DNA of 64,000 bases, from positions 1 to 64,000 of the forward strand of contig JAVEWJ010000001.1 in NCBI GenBank assembly GCA_034004605.1. Direction: 5' to 3'. The stretch comes from JAVEWJ01 sp034004605. Its GTDB lineage: Bacteria; Patescibacteriota; Gracilibacteria; UBA1369; LOWO2-01-FULL-3. This document shows positions 60,224-64,000 of this stretch, piece after piece; the stretch's first letter is position 1, and every line of letters begins with the position of its first letter. A model generated the notes under the pieces. The model made no database searches. It was not told where the DNA came from and worked only from the letters and a program-made list of their open reading frames with translations. A program made the position numbers and the translations under genes.

Positions 60224-60607
60224 CTAAAGTAATACTTCTTGTTTGCAAAGGTCATTATAAAAGCCTTTGTATGCGTCCTTAACATCTTCTTCGTTTAGAC
60301 TGTCACAAAGCAAATAAACTATGCCCATACTGCTACTATCATAGTTTGCGTTGAAAAGGCTTTGATCATATCGATCAAGTATAGTGACGAGTTGGGCTCG
60401 CGAAACTGCATCATTTGGGCCAAATTTGCCGTTTGAATATCCACTAATTACATTTCTTTCCTGCATTTCCACTAGGGAATCACCATAGTAATCATTATAA
60501 TTCACATCTGGAAATGAAGTATAGCTTGGCAGGATTGCATAGGCGATTCCTAACGAAGTGAGCGAGCCTACGAGGAAAACACCTAAGAATAGAAGGAATT
60601 TTTTCAT
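60224..60607 (-). CDS. Secreted single-SLH-domain protein
   Basis: 127 residues. Signal peptide (FLLFLGVFLVGSLTSLGIAYA) and one S-layer homology domain (FPDVNYNDYYGDSLVEMQER, NVISGYSNGKFGPNDAVSRAQLV split at 70). Two Cys in the C-terminal part. It would attach to the wall, like the large SLH protein at 4917. It is the cassette nearest the recombinase and so probably the newest. Confidence 0.75.
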   Translation of the reverse strand: MKKFLLFLGVFLVGSLTSLGIAYAILPSYTSFPDVNYNDYYGDSLVEMQERNVISGYSNGKFGPNDAVSRAQLVTILDRYDQSLFNANYDSSSMGIVYLLCDSLNEEDVKDAYKGFYNDLCKQEVLL

Positions 60608-60650
60608 ATTTTATGGGTTAAAAAATAATTGTTTTTTTCACTATATCATA

Positions 60651-60805
60651 TAACGTGGCGCGACTTATCCGAAGTGTCCGGCAAAAACGAAGTTTTTGTA
60701 AGGACATTTTGGATAATCGCTGTTAGACGATGTCGCGAAGCGAGGAGGAGAACAGCGATGCAAGTCGAGCCACGTTGGCCAACGAGCGTAGCGATGTTGG
60801 CTAAC
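60651..60805 (-). repeat. Constant block, intact (copy A)
   Basis: 155 bp from TAAC to GGCTAAC, next to the recombinase. On the minus strand it reads GTTAGCCAACATCGC.., then the attC-like fold, then ..CACGTTATATGA at the next cassette. Minus-strand TTACAA and TACACT-like hexamers with 17 bp between them (TACAAT in diverged copies) could form a promoter for the downstream cassette gene. Confidence 0.85.
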
Positions 60806-60919
60806 TCGTTTTTATGCGATGTGTTTTCGCATAAAAACTGTAATTTGTTTAATATGCGAAGTTGTGATAGTATGAGATTTACTCGAGATTAACCATATTT
60901 TTACCATTATTGATTTTTT
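60806..60919. other. Candidate attI region between array and recombinase
   Basis: Directly next to the first GTTAGCC junction is a hairpin, GTTTTTATGCGA (60808-60819) and TCGCATAAAAAC (60827-60838). The remaining 80 bp to the recombinase start contain no clear promoter. By analogy with integrons the insertion site should be here. No LexA-type box is visible. Confidence 0.5.
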
Positions 60920-61732
60920 ATGCAAACAGAACTTCAGAAAACCGAGCGGGAATTGAAAATTTTAAACTTTAGTCCTAAAACAATTAAAAGTTATCTTTAC
61001 GGACTAAAAGCATTTTTTTCTTTCAAAAAAAACAATTTCTCTGAATTTGATCCAGACAATATCCGAGATTTTTTACTTCATTGTGAGAAGAAAAACATTT
61101 CAGCACAGAGTCGAAACTTATTCCTGAATGCCATAAAATTTTACTTCCGAAATGTTGTGAAAATAAAACAGAAAATCGAGATTAAGTCGGCTAAAACTCC
61201 AAAATCTTTGCCCACTGTACTCTCCAGAAATGAAATACAAAAAATTATCAATTCATCAAAAAATTCCAAACACAAGCTCCTTCTATCACTCGCCTATGGA
61301 GCAGGTCTTAGAGTAAGTGAAGTCGTTAATCTAAAAGTTCAAGATTTGGATTTTGATGAATTAACCGTTCATATAAAACATGCCAAAGGTCAAAAGGACC
61401 GAATTACTTTGATTCCTGAAAGTTTGATTGATAGTTTGAAAAATTCGGTTGCCGGAAAAGAAAAAAACGCCCCCGTCTTTGCAAGTGAACGAGGAGGAAA
61501 ACTCAGCACACGAACATTACAGAAAATATTTGAGAACGCCCTCAAAGTTTCCGGTGTTTTCAAAAATGCTACTTTTCATTCACTTAGGCATTCTTTTGCC
61601 ACTCATTTACTCGAAAACGGTACAGATGTGCGCTTTGTGCAGGAACTTTTAGGCCATCATAATATCAGAACAACTCAGCTTTACACTCATATTACAAATC
61701 CGAAATTGAAGAATATAAAAAGTCCGCTTTGA
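60920..61732 (+). CDS. Tyrosine recombinase, integron-integrase-like
   Basis: 270 residues. N-terminal core-binding domain (about 1-85, FSPKTIKSYLYGLKAFFSFK). Catalytic residues: Arg in YGAGLRVSEVVNL, Lys in AKGQKDRITLIPESL, HSLRHSFATHLLENG (His-x-x-Arg-His), GHHN and Tyr in QLYTHIT. The end (ITNPKLKNIKSPL) recalls the IntI C-terminus (..GVRSPL). The ~35-residue extra segment that IntI has before the last catalytic motifs is absent. Position and orientation match an integron integrase. Confidence 0.75.
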   Translation: MQTELQKTERELKILNFSPKTIKSYLYGLKAFFSFKKNNFSEFDPDNIRDFLLHCEKKNISAQSRNLFLNAIKFYFRNVVKIKQKIEIKSAKTPKSLPTVLSRNEIQKIINSSKNSKHKLLLSLAYGAGLRVSEVVNLKVQDLDFDELTVHIKHAKGQKDRITLIPESLIDSLKNSVAGKEKNAPVFASERGGKLSTRTLQKIFENALKVSGVFKNATFHSLRHSFATHLLENGTDVRFVQELLGHHNIRTTQLYTHITNPKLKNIKSPL

Positions 61733-61855
61733 GTGGGTGCAGACGAAAATTATGTTGAAATAAGGATACAAGTAATTGCAGACTATTTTCTTTGTGGTGT
61801 GTCCTTTTGGCATTATGACCCCTTTGGGGCCAATGTCTGCCTTACGCAGACAGAA

Positions 61856-61878
61856 TTTTTTTCACTTTGTGAAAAAAA
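61856..61878 (-). terminator. Triloop hairpin following tRNA-Ser
   Basis: TTTTTTTCAC-TTT-GTGAAAAAAA, a few bases past the encoded CCA on the minus strand. Another hairpin, GTCTGC/GCAGAC, lies at 61835-61851, and a GACCCC-TTT-GGGGCC stem precedes it. The rest of the 61733-61855 gap holds no gene. Confidence 0.55.
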
Positions 61879-61881
61879 ATT

Positions 61882-61972
61882 TGGCGGAGAGAGAGGGATT
61901 CGAACCCTCGAGAGCCTTTCGACCCTACCGCTTTTCGAGAGCGGCGCCTTCAACCACTCGGCCATCTCTCCC
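61882..61972 (-). tRNA. tRNA-Ser (CGA)
   Basis: Class II tRNA. Acceptor GGAGAGA/TCTCTCC, anticodon stem CCGCT/AGCGG with loop CTCGAAA (anticodon CGA), long variable arm (GTAGGGTCGAAAGGCTCTC), T-loop TTCGAAT and encoded CCA. It lies about 150 bp beyond the recombinase gene. Confidence 0.95.
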
Positions 61973-61980
61973 CGTTCATA

Positions 61981-62829
61981 TTATCCGCACAAGAAACAAT
62001 CATCGGAGGCCATATATTCTATGAATGGTTCAAGAATTACAAGTGATTTTACCTTTACCTCTCTGGAAAGTCTCCATGTCATACAATCCGCTTTTTCAAC
62101 ATTATCACTACATTCATAGCCAATGTCTTCAAGAGAAGTTACTAGCTCTTTTGATGGTTTTTTGATCAAGTTTAAAGAAGATCCCAATGTATAGTTTTCT
62201 CCACTTATTCCCCAAATAGAGAAAAGCCTTTCGTCTCCACATTTTGCAGCTGTAAAAACTTGTCCTAAAAACTTTAAATTTGAATATTTTTCATCAATTG
62301 GGAAAACAATACGTCCTGATTCCGTAGGGTTTGCTGGTGTTTTGCAAAGATCTGTCGCGACATATTCCGGCTTTTCAGCAATTTCTTCAAGGATTTCTTC
62401 AGCTTTTTCTAAAACTACTTCTTCTGTTGTTTTAACCGGAATGGCAGGCTTGACCGGTTTGACACTAGAAACCGAAGCATCCATATTAGTGTCAGTATTG
62501 TTTTCGCTTGAATCATTGTTATCGTTTATCATAGAATTTTCTGAATCTGTATTCTCCTCACTAAGTGAGTCTTCTGTAATATTTTCTTCCTTGCCCTCCA
62601 AAGTCTCATTTGTGCTATTTTCACTTTCCGATACTTCCTCCTTATCGCCACTTAACACCTCTTCACTTCCTGAAGGTTTAGCCAATATTTTCCCGTTTTC
62701 CGTTGTTTGTGAAAAAATATCAGTATATTTATATGCATAAACAAATCCAAACGCGACGATTAAAACCATTAATGCAAGTAATAGCATAATGACCATTTTG
62801 TGTTGGCCCTTTTGTTTCTGTTGTTTCAT
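61981..62829 (-). CDS. Membrane-anchored protein with acidic linker
   Basis: 282 residues. One N-terminal transmembrane helix (MVIMLLLALMVLIVAFGFVYAY), then a long Ser/Glu/Asn linker (about 45-130), then a globular part from about 150 with several Cys (YVATDLCKTPANPTESGRIV, AAKCGDERLF, YECSDNVEKADCMTWRLS, DDCFLCG). The C-terminal CFLC could bind metal or form a disulphide. No family recognised. Likely on the cell surface. Confidence 0.55.
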   Translation of the reverse strand: MKQQKQKGQHKMVIMLLLALMVLIVAFGFVYAYKYTDIFSQTTENGKILAKPSGSEEVLSGDKEEVSESENSTNETLEGKEENITEDSLSEENTDSENSMINDNNDSSENNTDTNMDASVSSVKPVKPAIPVKTTEEVVLEKAEEILEEIAEKPEYVATDLCKTPANPTESGRIVFPIDEKYSNLKFLGQVFTAAKCGDERLFSIWGISGENYTLGSSLNLIKKPSKELVTSLEDIGYECSDNVEKADCMTWRLSREVKVKSLVILEPFIEYMASDDCFLCG

Positions 62830-62843
62830 GTTTTTTTGATTAA

Positions 62844-63719
62844 TTAATTTATTCCCGGCTCGGAAAGCCAGATTGATTTATTTTGTTTTTTTAAAATCTT
62901 TGCCATCTCGGATAGATTTTTTGCAAGACTTTTCGCTTCCTCTACGAAAAGTTGTCCTCTTTGAATTTTTCCGTCCTCGTTTGTCGGCTTTCTCACATCA
63001 CCCATCGCATACATAAAAGACCAAGGAGGAAATACCATTCCATAATGATTTAGGGTAAGAAAAAGAGATGAAATGACCATCGAGGCTCCTTCTTCGTGTC
63101 CCGTTACAATCACTCCAGCCACTTTTCCCGTAAATCTCCTTAAAAAACCGGATCCCGGTATATTTACATCTGCGTTTTTTGAAATGAAGTCCGTGTGTTT
63201 TATGTTTAAATTTTTATCTTTCGTGGAAAGCGGATCGGCTGGAAGAAGGCTTCCATCAAGGCTTATGAGTCGATCTATAAAAAGAGACATCAGAGAGGAC
63301 ATCTTGAAATTATTTACAGGAGTTGCAAAAAGCAAAATATCCGCATCAAGCACTTTTTCATAAAGTATATTGCTCATATCATCCCCTATTTCGGTATTTT
63401 TAGGATAACAAGAACATGGGCAATGGCAGTGAGCGTTTGTTGTTGAATAGCAGGCTTTGCAGGGCTTAATATCAAATTTTCGGAGAGGAATTAGCTCGGT
63501 CTCAATTTTCATTTCGTTAAAATACTCGAGAGCTTTTTTAAGCAAAAATTCCGAACTAGAATCCTCTGAGGCCATATCAAATGTATCTCTTGCAGAACCA
63601 GAAATGCCTAAAACTTTTAGTTTTTTTCGGGGTGAAAATAATTTTTTTGCCTCAGCTTTTGTAATTTCCTGAATTTCAAGAAACCTTTTTTCAAGCGTCG
63701 TTTTTTTATTTTTCATCAA
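62844..63719 (-). CDS. NADPH-dependent FMN reductase-like flavoprotein
   Basis: 291 residues. After a ~35-residue charged N-terminal helix comes a flavodoxin-like fold: KVLGISGSARDTFDMA (phosphate loop), DADILLFATPVNNFKMSSLM and GKVAGVIVTGHEEGASMVIS. A Cys-rich insertion (KPCKACYSTT..CHCPCSC, near 90-110) resembles iron-sulfur flavoproteins. It overlaps the DUF2769 gene by 14 bp and probably works with it in redox chemistry. Confidence 0.75.
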   Translation of the reverse strand: MMKNKKTTLEKRFLEIQEITKAEAKKLFSPRKKLKVLGISGSARDTFDMASEDSSSEFLLKKALEYFNEMKIETELIPLRKFDIKPCKACYSTTNAHCHCPCSCYPKNTEIGDDMSNILYEKVLDADILLFATPVNNFKMSSLMSLFIDRLISLDGSLLPADPLSTKDKNLNIKHTDFISKNADVNIPGSGFLRRFTGKVAGVIVTGHEEGASMVISSLFLTLNHYGMVFPPWSFMYAMGDVRKPTNEDGKIQRGQLFVEEAKSLAKNLSEMAKILKKQNKSIWLSEPGIN

Positions 63720-63951
63720 GTTCTTTTGCGCTACCGTGGATGCAATAGTAGCCTTTTGTTAGATTATATTCTTTTGTAAGAGGACATGGACCGCAAATGC
63801 ATCCGTTCATTTTATATTCACATTTGCTTTTGCCCACATCATCAGCACAAAAAAGAGTCTCTCCTTTTTCCTTGGAACATTCATTAAAGCTTGGGCATTT
63901 GGGACAAATGCATTTTTCACGATTTATATCGTTGTTTTCAATTTTTTTCAT
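63706..63951 (-). CDS. Cys-rich DUF2769-type protein
   Basis: 81 residues with nine or more Cys: CICPKCPSFNEC, LFCADDVGKSKCEYKMNGC, CGPCPLTKEYNL and YYCIHG. This spacing matches the DUF2769 family, small metal- or cluster-binding proteins. Its 3' end overlaps the flavoprotein gene by 14 bp, so the two are translationally linked. Confidence 0.7.
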   Translation of the reverse strand: MKKIENNDINREKCICPKCPSFNECSKEKGETLFCADDVGKSKCEYKMNGCICGPCPLTKEYNLTKGYYCIHGSAKELDEK

Positions 63952-64000
63952 AGGAATTTTTCTTTATTTTAGCAGAGAAAAGAATTTTGAAAATAAAAAA

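Larger units (their letters stand above)
43930..61732 (-). mobile_element. Integron-like gene-cassette array with recombinase
   Basis: Small unrelated minus-strand genes are separated by attC-like palindromes and a recurrent 155-bp block. A tyrosine recombinase at the right end points outward, the layout of an integron (integrase divergent from cassettes). Cassette ends obey TAAC...GTTRNNY, and each cassette's first nine bases complement its own R''-like site (7-9 of 9 in seven cassettes). Sites decay leftward, so the left limit is uncertain; genes at 41.6-43.9 kb could be old cassettes. There are about 18 cassette genes. No transposase is present. Confidence 0.8.

Noticed and set aside
54835..60790. 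Short plus-strand frames repeated in the constant blocks (MQVEPRWPTSVAMLAN-type)
   Set aside because: They recur only because the block is repeated, run through recombination sites, and are not conserved in decayed copies.
43930..60805. Repeated blocks as a CRISPR array
   Set aside because: The repeats are about 155 bp, spaced by whole genes, and decay gradually; there are no short regular spacers and no cas genes.
60840..60919. LexA/SOS box controlling the recombinase
   Set aside because: Neither CTG-N10-CAG nor GAAC-N4-GTTC is present upstream.
61733..62119. Plus-strand 128-codon frame
   Set aside because: It covers the hairpins and tRNA-Ser and overlaps the real minus-strand gene at 61981.
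1..64000. Recoded UGA (Gly) as in Gracilibacteria/Absconditabacteria
   Set aside because: Genes such as the antitoxin at 2024 and the GT at 593 end at TGA at the expected length, and long genes are intact under the standard bacterial code.

Overview
This looks like a chromosomal segment from a small-genome bacterium of the Candidate Phyla Radiation (Patescibacteria), possibly near the Peregrinibacteria/Gracilibacteria. That placement is inferred from gene content: CxxC-x17-CxxC zinc-finger protein, cohesin/dockerin/lamin-tail surface proteins, FG-GAP plus SLH protein, type IV pilus ATPase with DprA, and PGPGW membrane protein. TGA acts as an ordinary stop, so the UGA=Gly code of some Gracilibacteria is not in use. 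The DNA is AT-rich.

Layout. 0-4 kb: a G-rich gene-free stretch, a glycosyltransferase, then three toxin-antitoxin-type loci (RelB/RelE, an unpaired HicB-like gene, CopG/MazF) and the remnant of a DUF4143 ATPase. 4-42 kb: mostly housekeeping genes, many in minus-strand runs. They include an RGG/zinc-finger protein, an FG-GAP/SLH surface protein, dnaJ with a CIRCE operator, ctpA, pcrA/uvrD, an L,D-transpeptidase, nrdR, xer, ftsE, dprA, pilB, nusA, recX-recA, glycosyltransferase and polyprenol-kinase genes, cohesin/dockerin genes, a UDP-sugar pyrophosphorylase, tlyA, yqeY, cysS, a DEAD-box helicase, a pseudouridine synthase, mscL and tsaC. tRNAs for Lys, Glu and Ser lie among them.

About 43.9-61.7 kb: the most notable region, an integron-like gene-cassette array. 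A tyrosine recombinase (60920-61732, plus strand) points away from a string of small, functionally unrelated minus-strand genes. These encode acetyltransferases, VOC proteins, transglutaminase-fold proteins, CYTH, nucleotidyltransferase, HEAT, Fic, ADP-ribosyltransferase-like, HEPN-like, SLH and unknown proteins. They are separated by imperfect palindromes bounded by TAAC and GTTRNNY. In seven cassettes the first nine bases of the cassette are complementary (7 to 9 of 9) to the R''-like site at that same cassette's end, as circular cassette excision predicts. A nearly constant ~155-bp block, carrying its own attC-like fold and a possible promoter, sits between cassettes in at least five good copies and about eight decayed ones. 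Decay increases with distance from the recombinase. The recombinase lacks the extra segment that defines classical IntI integrases, so this could be an undescribed integron type. One attC-like palindrome holds a whole gene in its loop, and a tRNA-Ile(UAU) lies inside the array.

61.8-64 kb: tRNA-Ser(CGA), a membrane-anchored protein, an FMN reductase-like flavoprotein and a Cys-rich DUF2769 protein.

DNA uptake and processing genes (pilB, dprA, recA) occur in the same window as the array. A link between uptake of single-stranded DNA and cassette capture is plausible but only inferred. All family calls come from reading motifs; no searches were run.
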